Below are positions 16,904 through 24,771 of a stretch of DNA of 64,000 nucleotides, piece by piece; within the stretch, counting starts at the first letter, position 1; every line of letters starts with the position of its first letter. Origin of the DNA: an uncultured Agathobacter sp. (GTDB lineage: Bacteria > Bacillota > Clostridia > Lachnospirales > Lachnospiraceae); contig CAKRCS010000008.1 of NCBI GenBank assembly GCA_934307695.1, forward strand, positions 1 to 64,000, read 5' to 3'. Below the pieces are notes generated by a model. It was not told where the DNA came from. It worked only from the letters and a program-made list of their open reading frames with translations, and made no database searches. Both the position numbers and the translations under genes were made by a program.

Positions 16904-17119
16904 TTAGCAGATGCTGTTGTTACCGCAGCCGCAGAAGAGAAGCAAAAGGATAATCCAGCAGCAGCTGTTGTCGCCGTTAAGCAGGCCGTTACCGCAGCCG
17001 TTGCCACATCCGCTACCGCAGCCGTTTCCGTTGCAGAAGAATAATAAGAGGATGATCCAGATAATAGAACTGCATCCTCCTTCGTTACATCCACAGTTTG
17101 TTGCAGCTAAATCACTCAT
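16904..17119 (-). CDS. Gly/Cys-rich small membrane protein, YjcZ-like sporulation type
   Basis: 71 residues. Two near-duplicate hydrophobic segments, SIIWIILLLFFC (about 18-29) and CWIILLLLFC (about 54-63), flank a Gly/Asn/Cys-rich loop with CGSGCGNGCGNG. Eleven Cys are present in total. The layout recalls short YjcZ/YczN-type spore proteins and chorion-like Cys-rich coat proteins of Firmicutes. A role in the spore coat or forespore membrane, with disulfide crosslinking, is an inference. GGAGG sits 6 nt before the ATG, and a sequence matching the sigma-K consensus lies upstream. A terminator follows the gene. Antisense frames in this repeat-like DNA are longer but lack ribosome sites. Confidence 0.75.
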   Translation of the reverse strand: MSDLAATNCGCNEGGCSSIIWIILLLFFCNGNGCGSGCGNGCGNGLLNGDNSCCWIILLLLFCGCGNNSIC

Positions 17120-17150
17120 GCGTGACCTCCAAAATTATTTATTTACAGTA

Positions 17151-17178
17151 TATTGTATGAGACGGATTTTTAAGGGTT
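17151..17178 (-). promoter_or_regulatory. Sigma-K-like (mother-cell) promoter of the Cys-rich gene
   Basis: On the minus strand, AACC (17178-17175) with AC at 17177-17176, a 16-nt gap, then CATACAATA (17159-17151). This fits the B. subtilis sigma-K pattern AC-N16-CATANNNTA exactly; the -10 also matches the sigma-E box CATACAAT. The predicted start near 17144 leaves a 25-nt leader. Confidence 0.5.
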
Positions 17179-17209
17179 CCTATTTTTTAAAATAATTATT
17201 TTGATAGTC

Positions 17210-17238
17210 TTGACTTTGATTTTTTGAATGTTTAAACT
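17210..17238 (+). promoter_or_regulatory. icd promoter with overlapping palindrome
   Basis: TTGACT (17210-17215), a 17-nt spacer, and TAAACT (17233-17238). A perfect 6-3-6 palindrome TGTTTA-AAC-TAAACA (17229-17243) covers the -10 box and reads like a repressor site; the regulator is unknown. Confidence 0.6.
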
Positions 17239-17271
17239 AAACACAGACTATTAAGAAAAAGGAGAACAAAA

Positions 17272-18480
17272 ATGGAAAAGATCAAAATGACAACACCGCT
17301 TGTTGAGATGGACGGAGATGAGATGACCAGAATCCTTTGGCAGATGATCAAGGATGAATTGCTGACTCCTTTTATTGATTTAAAGACAGAGTATTATGAT
17401 CTTGGCCTTGAGGAGCGCAACCGCACCAACGACCAGGTTACCGTTGACTCTGCAAATGCGACCAAGAAATACGGTGTTGCGGTAAAATGCGCAACCATCA
17501 CTCCGAATGCGGCACGCATGAAGGAATACGATCTTAAAGAGATGTGGAAGAGCCCGAACGGAACCATCCGCGCGATGCTCGACGGAACCGTATTCCGCGC
17601 TCCGATCGTTGTAAAGGGGATCGAGCCGAACGTAAAGACCTGGAAGAAGCCGATCACGATCGCAAGACATGCTTACGGTGATGTGTATAAGGCAACGGAG
17701 ATGAAGATTCCGGGTGCCGGTAAGGCAGAGCTTGTCTATACCGCAGAGGACGGAACCGAGACAAGAGAGCTGATCCACAATTTCACGGGAGCCGGTGTCA
17801 TTCAGGGACAGCACAATCTGGATGCGTCCATTGAGAGCTTTGCACACAGCTGCTTTAAGTATGCGCTCGACACCCATCAGGAGCTGTGGTTTGCAACCAA
17901 GGATACGATCTCAAAGAAATACGATCACACCTTCAAGGATATTTTTCAGGAAATCTATGATACCCAGTATAAGGAAGCGTTTGAGAAAGCGGGCATTTCT
18001 TATTTCTACACCCTGATCGATGATGCGGTTGCCCGCGTTATGAAGTCCGAGGGCGGATTTATCTGGGCCTGCAAGAACTATGACGGTGATGTTATGAGTG
18101 ATATGATCAGCTCCGCATTCGGTTCTCTTGCAATGATGACCTCCGTTTTGGTATCTCCGGACGGATATTATGAATATGAAGCCGCACACGGAACAGTACA
18201 GAGACATTACTACAAGCACTTGAAGGGCGAGGAGACCTCCACCAACTCGGTTGCAACGATCTTCGCATGGACGGGAGCACTCCGCAAGAGAGGCGAGCTT
18301 GACAACCTTCCGGAATTGTCAGCATTTGCGGATAAGCTGGAAAAAGCATGTCTGTCAACTATCGAGTCCGGAAAGATGACAAAGGATCTTGCGCTCATCA
18401 CAACACTTCCTGATCCGGTTGTGCTGAACAGCGGAGATTTCATCAAGGCGATCCGCAGCGAGCTTGAAAAGCTGCTGTAA
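17272..18480 (+). CDS. icd: NADP-dependent isocitrate dehydrogenase (homodimeric, eukaryote-like type)
   Basis: 402 residues. It oxidises isocitrate to 2-oxoglutarate, supplying carbon for glutamate and NADPH. The sequence matches the type II/eukaryote-like IDH family rather than the E. coli type. Seen here are the start [23 protein letters not shown], the substrate-binding segment [22 protein letters not shown] (about 91-112), the NADP/metal region [41 protein letters not shown] with the DGDVMSD aspartates, and [37 protein letters not shown] lies 9 nt before the ATG. Citrate synthase and aconitase are not adjacent. The gene is monocistronic, bounded downstream by the rex promoter region. Confidence 0.96.
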   Translation: MEKIKMTTPLVEMDGDEMTRILWQMIKDELLTPFIDLKTEYYDLGLEERNRTNDQVTVDSANATKKYGVAVKCATITPNAARMKEYDLKEMWKSPNGTIRAMLDGTVFRAPIVVKGIEPNVKTWKKPITIARHAYGDVYKATEMKIPGAGKAELVYTAEDGTETRELIHNFTGAGVIQGQHNLDASIESFAHSCFKYALDTHQELWFATKDTISKKYDHTFKDIFQEIYDTQYKEAFEKAGISYFYTLIDDAVARVMKSEGGFIWACKNYDGDVMSDMISSAFGSLAMMTSVLVSPDGYYEYEAAHGTVQRHYYKHLKGEETSTNSVATIFAWTGALRKRGELDNLPELSAFADKLEKACLSTIESGKMTKDLALITTLPDPVVLNSGDFIKAIRSELEKLL

Positions 18481-18488
18481 TACATAGT

Positions 18489-18506
18489 CTGTTAAACTTT
18501 TCACAC
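18489..18506. promoter_or_regulatory. Candidate Rex operator upstream of rex
   Basis: CTGTTAA-ACTT-TTCACAC matches the Rex consensus TTGTTAA-N4-TTAACAA at 11 of 14 fixed positions. It lies 1 nt upstream of the rex -35 box, where Rex binding would be expected to affect RNA polymerase. Autoregulation is inferred. Confidence 0.55.
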
Positions 18507-18507
18507 A

Positions 18508-18536
18508 TTGACAGTTTGCAGAAGAAACCCTATAAT
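18508..18536 (+). promoter_or_regulatory. rex promoter (consensus sigma-A)
   Basis: TTGACA (18508-18513), a 17-nt spacer, and TATAAT (18531-18536): a perfect consensus promoter. Such a strong core promoter usually implies a repressor, in keeping with the adjacent Rex-like site. Confidence 0.85.
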
Positions 18537-18551
18537 CATATATAGGGTTTC
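18524..18551. repeat. 11-bp palindrome across the rex -10 and start site
   Basis: GAAACCCTATA (18524-18534) / TATAGGGTTTC (18541-18551), loop ATCATA. The left arm contains the first four bases of the -10 box. In RNA from icd it would form a hairpin followed by TTTACATTT, a weak terminator; in DNA it could be a second operator. Either or both functions are possible. Confidence 0.75.
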
Positions 18552-18575
18552 TTTACATTTAAGAGTGTTGGAGGA

Positions 18576-19214
18576 ATGATGGTGGAAAAAGAAATATCGC
18601 AGGCTGTGATTCGCCGTATGCCAAGATATTACAGATATCTTGGAGATCTTTTAGATGAGGGTGTAGAGCGGATCTCATCCAATGATTTAAGTCACCGCAT
18701 GCATGTGACGGCCTCACAGATCCGTCAGGATCTGAACAATTTCGGAGGCTTTGGACAGCAGGGGTATGGATACAATGTGCAGTACCTGTATGATGAGATC
18801 GGCAAGATCCTCGGCGTGAATAAGAAGCACAATATCATTGTGCTCGGAGCCGGTAATCTCGGTCAGGCAATCACAAATTATACGAAGTTTGAGAAGCTTG
18901 GATTTGTTATCATCGCGCTTTTTGATGTCGATCCGGCTTTAAAGGGGAAAAATGTACGAGGCATCCCGATCCTTATGATGGATGAACTGGATGATTTTTG
19001 CAGGTCACATTCGGTTGATATTGCGGCACTCACGCTGCCGAAGACATTTGCCAAGGACAATGCAGCGCATCTGGTGAGGCTTGGAATCCACGCAATCTGG
19101 AATTTTGCACACGTTGATCTGGATCTGGAGGATCAGTCTGTCATCGTGGAGAATGTCCACTTATCCGACAGCCTGATGCAGCTTTCCTACAATATCGCCA
19201 AACAGCATAACTAG
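18576..19214 (+). CDS. rex: Redox-sensing transcriptional repressor Rex
   Basis: 212 residues. The N-terminal winged helix has the DNA-recognition segment VTASQIRQDLNNFGGFGQQGYGYNV (about 45-69). The Rossmann domain follows with IIVLGAGNLGQAI (about 89-101), FDVDPALKGK and the C-terminal swapped helix. Rex binds operators when NAD+ is high and releases them when NADH rises, so it controls fermentation and respiration genes. GGAGGA lies immediately upstream. The first ATG (18576) is very close to it, so ATG 18579 or GTG 18582 may be the true start; they change only one or two residues. A Rex-like operator and a consensus promoter precede the gene. Confidence 0.96.
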   Translation: MMVEKEISQAVIRRMPRYYRYLGDLLDEGVERISSNDLSHRMHVTASQIRQDLNNFGGFGQQGYGYNVQYLYDEIGKILGVNKKHNIIVLGAGNLGQAITNYTKFEKLGFVIIALFDVDPALKGKNVRGIPILMMDELDDFCRSHSVDIAALTLPKTFAKDNAAHLVRLGIHAIWNFAHVDLDLEDQSVIVENVHLSDSLMQLSYNIAKQHN

Positions 19215-19256
19215 CGTGTTTTGTTTACTTCTTGGGGAGAAGATGAGGAACGTTAT

Positions 19257-19880
19257 ATGCGGGAAAATCAGGAAGAGTTCAAAAAAGCATTACAAGGGAA
19301 AAATATTCCGATTTTAGTACTCGATCAGAAGTGGCACCGCCTGTTCGCAATCCATGGCAAGCCACAGGAGGTCGTGGAGTTAGAGAGCAGCTTAAACGCA
19401 CTGCTTGCAAGGCAGGGCAAGCTGAATACGGATGAAAAGGCACTCAAAAAGCTCAAAGGGCAGCTGATGGACAACATCGTACTCAATATGCAGGAGTCGG
19501 ACGATTCGGCGCAGAACAGCATGCGCGGACAGAAGCTTGAGGCAGACCGCAAGATGATCGATGAGACGAATGCCAGGATCGAGGCGATCGAGGATGAGCT
19601 TTTAGAACTCCCGAAGCAGATTCATGCGGTCAACGAATCACTTATGCTCGCGAGCATGGATTATTTTTATGAAAAGCTCCGCGTTAACAAAGAGGAATCG
19701 GACGAGATCGATGCCTGGATCAGGCAGGTACGCATTGAACTGAAGAAAAACATAATCCGCAAACAGAATCGTGACATCAACAGCCATGAGATGTATGCGT
19801 ATATACATGATGTGCTCGGCGCGGAGGTGCTTGACCTTTTCGATGCCGAATACGGAGCAACGGATAACAAAGAAAGTTAG
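19257..19880 (+). CDS. Coiled-coil protein, function unknown
   Basis: 207 residues, acidic and basic residues alternating. Residues about 45-130 form a likely coiled coil (VELESSLNALLARQGKLN...EADRKMIDETNARIEAIEDELLELPKQI). The N-terminus has a short strand-like piece IPILVLDQKWHRLF. No membrane segment or enzymatic motif is seen. GAGGAA precedes ATG 19257; the frame extends to a TTG at 19221, which has a poorer ribosome site. It lies between rex and nnr, 42 nt after rex and 11 nt before nnr, so it is probably part of that operon, but a link to redox control or NAD(P)H repair is only suggested by position. Confidence 0.75.
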   Translation: MRENQEEFKKALQGKNIPILVLDQKWHRLFAIHGKPQEVVELESSLNALLARQGKLNTDEKALKKLKGQLMDNIVLNMQESDDSAQNSMRGQKLEADRKMIDETNARIEAIEDELLELPKQIHAVNESLMLASMDYFYEKLRVNKEESDEIDAWIRQVRIELKKNIIRKQNRDINSHEMYAYIHDVLGAEVLDLFDAEYGATDNKES

Positions 19881-19891
19881 GGGATCGTTTC

Positions 19892-21388
19892 GTGCAATAT
19901 CTTGTTACGGGAAAAGAGATGAAGCTTCTTGATCAAAATACCAGCAGCCATTTTCATGTGCCACCGGTGGTACTTATGGAACAGGCTGCCGGAGCATTTG
20001 TTCAGAAGCTTTTGTCATTTGGCAGACAACTGAAAAAAGTATTGGTCGTATGCGGATATGGCAACAATGGCGGCGACGGGATCGCAATCGCGCGTCTTCT
20101 GAACCAGAACCATATCCCGGCATATATATATCTGTGTATGGATAAGGAGGAGAAAGACGATAATCTTTACCAGATGCAGAAGAAGATTTACCGCTCCTAT
20201 GGCTACCCACAGGTGACGGAGATCGCCGCAGAGGATGTGTATGACTGCGTGATTGATGCGGTATTCGGTACCGGCTTATCCAGACAGATAAGTGGTGCGC
20301 CGGAGCAGACGATCGACTGCATGAACCGTATGGGCGGCTGGAAGGTTGCGGTTGATATCGCATCCGGGGTATCGGCAGACGGCGGAGAGATCATGGGCTG
20401 TGCATTTGCAGCGGATGATACGTTTACATTTTCCTTTCAGAAAATCGGGCAGACCATCTGGCCGGGAAGGGAAGCAAGCGGCAGCGTAAGCGTCCTTCCA
20501 ATCGGAATCACGGAGGAGAGCTTTTTGGAGAAAAAGCCGTCGTTTGCGACTTTGTGCGACGATGACTTCTCGCTTCTTCCGAAGCGGATGGATCATTCAA
20601 ACAAAGGCACCTACGGCAGGCTTTTGGTGATCGCAGGAAGCCACAATATGGCAGGGGCGGCGCTCTTTGCTGCAAAGGCTGCATACCGGACGGGGTGCGG
20701 GCTAGTAAAGATCTATACAGCGGAGGAGAACCGCGTTTCCTTGCAGACGATGCTGCCGGAGGCGATCCTTTCAACCTACGATAAGAAATACGATGAGAAA
20801 CAACTATCCGATGAACTGAAATGGGCGGATGCGGTCGTGATGGGACCGGGAATCGGAACGGCGGGAAGTGCGCTTGCCATGCTCAAATTTGTGCTCCAGA
20901 GCATCACCGTACCGCTTCTTTTGGACGCGGATGCCTTAAATCTTTTGGCACAGGAGCCGGAGCTTCTGCTTCGGCCACATCTGGATCTGGTGCTTACCCC
21001 GCACCTTGGTGAGATGGCGAGACTTAATAACGAGACAATCTCGCTGATCCAGACGAGACTTGTTGAGACGGCGCAGGAATTTGCGATGCGCTATGATGTT
21101 GTGTGTGTCCTGAAGGATGCCAATACGATCACCGCCGTGCCGTATGGCATGACCTACATCAATACCAGCGGCAATCACGGAATGGCAACTGCGGGAAGCG
21201 GGGATGTCCTTTCGGGCGTGATCGGTTCACTTCTGGCGCAGGGCGCAAGCGCAGAGCTTGCATCGGCGCTCGGCGTACATCTGCATGGACGCGCCGGCGA
21301 TTTTGCGGCGGGAGAGCGCGGTAAAAGAGCAATGACCGCAAGTGATATCATTGACGGGCTATCCGGAATATTATGTAATGTGGAGTAA
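19892..21388 (+). CDS. nnr: Bifunctional NAD(P)H-hydrate repair enzyme
   Basis: 498 residues. The N-terminal YjeF/NAXE domain epimerises damaged NAD(P)HX; it has CGYGNNGGDGIAIARLL (about 51-67) and VIDAVFGTGLSR. The C-terminal ribokinase-like NAXD domain, which dehydrates S-NAD(P)HX using ADP, has VIAGSHNMAGAALFAAKAAYRTGCGLV (about 246-272), VMGPGIGTAG and NHGMATAGSGDVLSGVIGSLLAQGA (about 428-452). It starts with GTG at 19892, with AGGGGA before it. Its placement between rex and alr is common in Firmicutes. It fits a house-cleaning role in cells with high reduced-nucleotide turnover. Confidence 0.96.
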   Translation: MQYLVTGKEMKLLDQNTSSHFHVPPVVLMEQAAGAFVQKLLSFGRQLKKVLVVCGYGNNGGDGIAIARLLNQNHIPAYIYLCMDKEEKDDNLYQMQKKIYRSYGYPQVTEIAAEDVYDCVIDAVFGTGLSRQISGAPEQTIDCMNRMGGWKVAVDIASGVSADGGEIMGCAFAADDTFTFSFQKIGQTIWPGREASGSVSVLPIGITEESFLEKKPSFATLCDDDFSLLPKRMDHSNKGTYGRLLVIAGSHNMAGAALFAAKAAYRTGCGLVKIYTAEENRVSLQTMLPEAILSTYDKKYDEKQLSDELKWADAVVMGPGIGTAGSALAMLKFVLQSITVPLLLDADALNLLAQEPELLLRPHLDLVLTPHLGEMARLNNETISLIQTRLVETAQEFAMRYDVVCVLKDANTITAVPYGMTYINTSGNHGMATAGSGDVLSGVIGSLLAQGASAELASALGVHLHGRAGDFAAGERGKRAMTASDIIDGLSGILCNVE

Positions 21389-21391
21389 AAT

Positions 21392-22528
21392 ATGTTTAGA
21401 GAAGAAATCAGCAGAGTATATGCAAAAATCGATCTGGATGCATTGCGGTACAACATGGAATCCATGCACCGGAATGTAAAAGAGGATACTAAATTTATCG
21501 CTGTGATCAAGACGGATGCGTATGGACATGGCGCGCTTCCAGTCGCACAGGCAATCGAGGAGCTGCCGTATCTGTGGGGCTATGCCGTTGCCACAGTGGA
21601 TGAGGCGAACGCGCTTATCGAGAATGGCAGAAGAAAGCCGATCCTGATCCTTGGCATCAGCTTTTTTGAGCAGTACCATGACATCGTGGAGAAGCATATC
21701 CGCCCGGCGGTCTGCGATTATGAGGTCGCAAAGGCACTTTCGGACATTGCGGCAGACCTGAATGAGACCGTCCACATCCACATTCCGATCGATACGGGAA
21801 TGAGCCGTATCGGATTTCAGGTGACGGAGGAGACGGCACAGACGATCGAGAAGATCGCAAAGCTTCCGAACGTGGAGATCGAGGGTATTTTTACCCATTT
21901 TGCCAAGGCGGACGAGGCGGATAAACTTCCGACCGAGGAGCAGATCGCACGTTTTAGAAAGATCATTGGCATGGTGGAGGAGCGCGGGATCCATATTCCG
22001 CTCAAGCACTGTTCAAACAGCGCTGGAATCATTGAGTTTCCGGAGGCAAATATGAATCTGGTGCGCGCGGGCGTGACCATGTACGGTATGTGGCCGTCGG
22101 ATGAGGTACGCCGGGATGTCATATCACTTCGCCCGGTGATGTCCTTAAAGAGCCACATCTCCTTTATCAAGCTGCTTGAGCCGGGGCGGCAGATCAGCTA
22201 TGGCGGGACCTATACGACAAAGGAGTCTAGAAAGATCGCAACGATCCCGGTCGGCTACGGTGACGGATATGCCAGAAGCCTTTCCAATAAGGGCTATGTC
22301 CTTATCCGGGGGCAGCGCGCCTATATCTGCGGCAGAGTCTGCATGGATCAGTTCATGGTGGATGTGACAGATATTGAGGGGGTAAAGGAAGGCGACAAGG
22401 TGACACTTCTTGGAAGAGACGGTACGGAGTGCATTACGATGGAGGATCTCGGCAATCTGTCCGGACGCTTCAACTATGAGTTTGCCTGCCTGATCAATCA
22501 GCGCGTACCGCGCCTCTATGAGCCGTAA
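21392..22528 (+). CDS. alr: Alanine racemase
   Basis: 378 residues. The PLP lysine lies in AVIKTDAYGHGALPVAQ (Lys at about residue 39; the family usually reads VKANAYGHG). The catalytic Tyr region is RPVMSLKSHISFIKLLEPGRQISYGGTYTT (Tyr about 270), followed by CMDQFMVDVT (about 318-327). Other conserved segments are HIHIPIDTGMSRIGF and HCSNSAGII. It supplies D-alanine for peptidoglycan. It begins 3 nt after nnr, with GGAG inside the nnr end, so translation is likely coupled. A mazF-type gene follows after 114 nt, an arrangement related to the alr-ndoAI-ndoA order of Bacillus. Confidence 0.97.
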   Translation: MFREEISRVYAKIDLDALRYNMESMHRNVKEDTKFIAVIKTDAYGHGALPVAQAIEELPYLWGYAVATVDEANALIENGRRKPILILGISFFEQYHDIVEKHIRPAVCDYEVAKALSDIAADLNETVHIHIPIDTGMSRIGFQVTEETAQTIEKIAKLPNVEIEGIFTHFAKADEADKLPTEEQIARFRKIIGMVEERGIHIPLKHCSNSAGIIEFPEANMNLVRAGVTMYGMWPSDEVRRDVISLRPVMSLKSHISFIKLLEPGRQISYGGTYTTKESRKIATIPVGYGDGYARSLSNKGYVLIRGQRAYICGRVCMDQFMVDVTDIEGVKEGDKVTLLGRDGTECITMEDLGNLSGRFNYEFACLINQRVPRLYEP

Positions 22529-22578
22529 TTTTTAAAGCAGGCAGCTCCGTAAGATTTTTGCATACGATGTGAATACAC

Positions 22579-22607
22579 TTGATAAATTTGGAAATACTTT
22601 TTGTAAA
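22579..22607 (+). promoter_or_regulatory. Possible promoter of the mazF-like gene
   Basis: TTGATA (22579-22584), a 17-nt spacer, and TGTAAA (22602-22607). The -10 is poor, so the gene may instead depend on read-through from alr. Confidence 0.35.
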
Positions 22608-22642
22608 GCATCAAAAACCAATATTTATGGAGTGGAATCAAT

Positions 22643-22990
22643 ATGACAGTGCAAAGAGGAGATATTTATTACGCGGATTTACGGCCGGTCGTTGGCTCCG
22701 AGCAGGGGGGAGTACGACCGGTCTTGATCATACAGAATAACATCGGCAACCGGCACAGCCCGACTGTCATCTGCGCGGCAATCACGTCCCAGATGAACAA
22801 GGCGAAGCTTCCGACCCATGTGGAGCTGCATTCGGATCAGTACGATATTGCAAAGGACTCGGTCGTTTTGTTAGAGCAGCTTCGCACGATCGATAAAAAG
22901 CGCCTAAAGGACAAAGTGTGCCATCTGGATAACCAGATCCTTCTTAAGATCGACAAAGCCCTGGAAATCAGTCTTGAGCTGTATACATAA
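22643..22990 (+). CDS. MazF/NdoA-type mRNA interferase (PemK family)
   Basis: 115 residues, the typical size. It begins [31 protein letters not shown] with the conserved R-G-D and G-S-E-Q-x-G-x-R-P segments (catalytic Arg about 25). This is followed by VICAAITSQ, where the catalytic Thr/Ser follows, and [17 protein letters not shown]. Closest in pattern to B. subtilis NdoA (EndoA), which cleaves UACAU in mRNA. No antitoxin gene (ndoAI/mazE) is present: only 114 nt separate it from alr and they contain no suitable frame. GGAG lies 10 nt before the ATG. Confidence 0.93.
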   Translation: MTVQRGDIYYADLRPVVGSEQGGVRPVLIIQNNIGNRHSPTVICAAITSQMNKAKLPTHVELHSDQYDIAKDSVVLLEQLRTIDKKRLKDKVCHLDNQILLKIDKALEISLELYT

Positions 22991-22992
22991 AC

Positions 22993-23021
22993 TTGACGGA
23001 ATTTCCATACAATGGTATCTT
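22993..23021 (+). promoter_or_regulatory. Promoter of the CBS-domain gene
   Basis: TTGACG (22993-22998), a 17-nt spacer, and TATCTT (23016-23021). It begins 2 nt after the mazF stop codon. Confidence 0.5.
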
Positions 23022-23068
23022 AAAAAGGATAAACGTAATTATTTTAAACAAATAAAGGAGAATCTACT

Positions 23069-23917
23069 ATGGATGACAGTGCCAGTCCCCGAACGAAGCC
23101 GTCCGGATTTTTGAAACGATTATTCGGAAAAAGTTATGAGGATGTGACAGAGGAAGAAATCATTTCAATGGTGAAGGAGGGACACGAACAGGGTGTCTTA
23201 GAAACCTCCGAAGCCGAAATGATACATAATATTTTTGAATTTGACGAAAAGGAAGCAAAGGATATCATGACGCACCGCAAGCAGATGACCATGTTAGATG
23301 GCAAACTGTCCTTTACGGATGCGGTCGGCTTTATCATTGAGAGCGGACGCTCCAGATATCCGGTGTATGAGGAGGATTCCGATACCATTATCGGCGTGCT
23401 CCATATTAAGGATGCATTCCGCTTCTTTTCCCGCAACGAGGTGTTCCGCACCTCGATCAAGGACATTCCGGGACTATTGCGTGAGGTGGTATTTGTTCCG
23501 GAGACAATGAAGATCAATACGCTTTTTAACATGATGCAGAAGGAAAAGAGCCATCTGGTCATTGTGGTCGATGAATATGGACAGACCTCCGGGTTGGTTG
23601 CGATGGAGGATATCCTAGAGGAGATCGTTGGCAACATCGAGGATGAGCACGACAAGGAGAGCCAGCAGATCGAGCAGGAGGCGGACGGCTGCTACCGGAT
23701 CGACGGACTGACAGACTTAAAGGATGTGGTATCGCTCCTTAAGCTTCCGGTTGAGGAGGATTCGTTCGACACACTAAACGGCTTTTTGATCTCGCTGCTT
23801 GAAAAGATCCCAAGCGATGGGGAGCATCCGGTGATCCGCGCCTACGGCTATGTGTTCGAGGTGCAGAAAGTAGAGGATAAGATCATCCGCGAGGTATTGA
23901 TCTACAAAGAATCGTAA
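23069..23917 (+). CDS. CBS-pair/CorC_HlyC domain protein (hemolysin-like, no membrane domain)
   Basis: 282 residues. It contains a tandem CBS pair (about residues 65-195) with DIMTHRKQMTML, SRYPVYEEDSDTIIGVLHIKDA and LVIVVDEYGQTSGLVAMEDILEEIVGNIEDEHD, then a CorC/HlyC transporter-associated domain (about 205-280). Membrane members of this family carry an N-terminal DUF21 domain; here it is missing and replaced by a short charged start, as in CorC/YbeX of E. coli. CorC is linked to magnesium efflux and YbeX to ribosome maintenance. The exact role is unknown; it probably senses adenosine nucleotides. A good AAAGGAG precedes the ATG. Confidence 0.9.
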   Translation: MDDSASPRTKPSGFLKRLFGKSYEDVTEEEIISMVKEGHEQGVLETSEAEMIHNIFEFDEKEAKDIMTHRKQMTMLDGKLSFTDAVGFIIESGRSRYPVYEEDSDTIIGVLHIKDAFRFFSRNEVFRTSIKDIPGLLREVVFVPETMKINTLFNMMQKEKSHLVIVVDEYGQTSGLVAMEDILEEIVGNIEDEHDKESQQIEQEADGCYRIDGLTDLKDVVSLLKLPVEEDSFDTLNGFLISLLEKIPSDGEHPVIRAYGYVFEVQKVEDKIIREVLIYKES

Positions 23918-23937
23918 GCAATGCTTTGTGCATGGAC

Positions 23938-23966
23938 TTGCACGATACGATAAAGTTTGCTAGAAT
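23938..23966 (+). promoter_or_regulatory. Promoter of the yebC-type gene
   Basis: TTGCAC (23938-23943), a 17-nt spacer, and TAGAAT (23961-23966). Confidence 0.6.
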
Positions 23967-24002
23967 AAATTAGAAAAATTTTTAGAAAAGAGGAAACAGT
24001 TT

Positions 24003-24731
24003 ATGTCAGGACATTCGAAATTCGCGAATATCAAGCATAAGAAGGAGAAAAACGACGCAGCAAAGGGCAAGATCTTTACAATGATCGGCCGTGAGATCGC
24101 TGTTGCAGTTAAGGAGGGCGGTCCGGATCCGTCCAATAATTTCAAGCTTGCACAGGTGATTGCCAAGGCAAAGGCAAACAACGTTCCGAACGATACCATT
24201 GAGCGTGGAATCAAGAAGGCGGCAGGCGAGGGCGGAGCTGTCAACTACGAGACCGCTACATACGAGGGCTATGGGCCATCCGGCACAGCAATCATTGTAC
24301 GCTGCCTTACCGACAATAAGAACCGTACCGCAGCTAACGTCCGCAACTGCTTTACCAAAGGACAGGGAAGCATCGGTACACAGGGCTGTGTATCTTATAT
24401 GTTTGATGAGAAGGGACAGATCATCATCGACAAGGAAGAATGCGATATGGATGCAGACGACCTGATGATGGCAGCGCTTGACGCAGGCGCAGAGGATTTC
24501 AGCGAGGAGGAGGACAGCTACGAGATCATCACAGCTCCGGCTGATTTTGAGAACGTCCGCAAGGCTCTTGAGGATGCGAAAATCGCAATGGCATCCGCAG
24601 AAGTGACCATGATCCCACAGAATTATGTCACCCTTACCGATGAAGCTGACATCGTAAACATCGGAAGGATCCTTGATTTCCTCGATGATGACGATGATGT
24701 TCAGGAAGTATTCCACAACTGGGAAGAGTAA
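24003..24731 (+). CDS. yebC: YebC/PmpR family protein (translation/transcription regulator)
   Basis: 242 residues. The N-terminus MSGHSKFANIKHKKEKNDAAKGKIFTMIGREI is the family signature (usually MSGHSKWxxIKHxKxxxDAxRxKxFTKxxREI). The middle has NNVPNDTIERGIKKAAGEG and YEGYGPSGTAIIVRCLTDNKNRTAANVR. It folds into three domains. Long annotated as a DNA-binding regulator, this family has more recently been tied to relief of ribosome stalling at proline-rich stretches; which applies here cannot be judged from sequence. It is flanked by its own promoter and by glgA 40 nt downstream with no terminator between, so some glgA transcription may start here. Confidence 0.95.
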   Translation: MSGHSKFANIKHKKEKNDAAKGKIFTMIGREIAVAVKEGGPDPSNNFKLAQVIAKAKANNVPNDTIERGIKKAAGEGGAVNYETATYEGYGPSGTAIIVRCLTDNKNRTAANVRNCFTKGQGSIGTQGCVSYMFDEKGQIIIDKEECDMDADDLMMAALDAGAEDFSEEEDSYEIITAPADFENVRKALEDAKIAMASAEVTMIPQNYVTLTDEADIVNIGRILDFLDDDDDVQEVFHNWEE

Positions 24732-24771
24732 GCAAGGTTTTTCAAACATATAATGATTATAGGGGGCATAT

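Noticed and set aside
16627..17094. 155-codon minus-strand frame rich in Ser/Ala/Phe
   Set aside because: It overlaps the 54-aa and Cys-rich genes and the terminator. Low-complexity text comes from repeats on the other strand.
20203..20774. Minus-strand frames within nnr
   Set aside because: Overlap a well-supported conserved gene in another frame and have no initiation signals.
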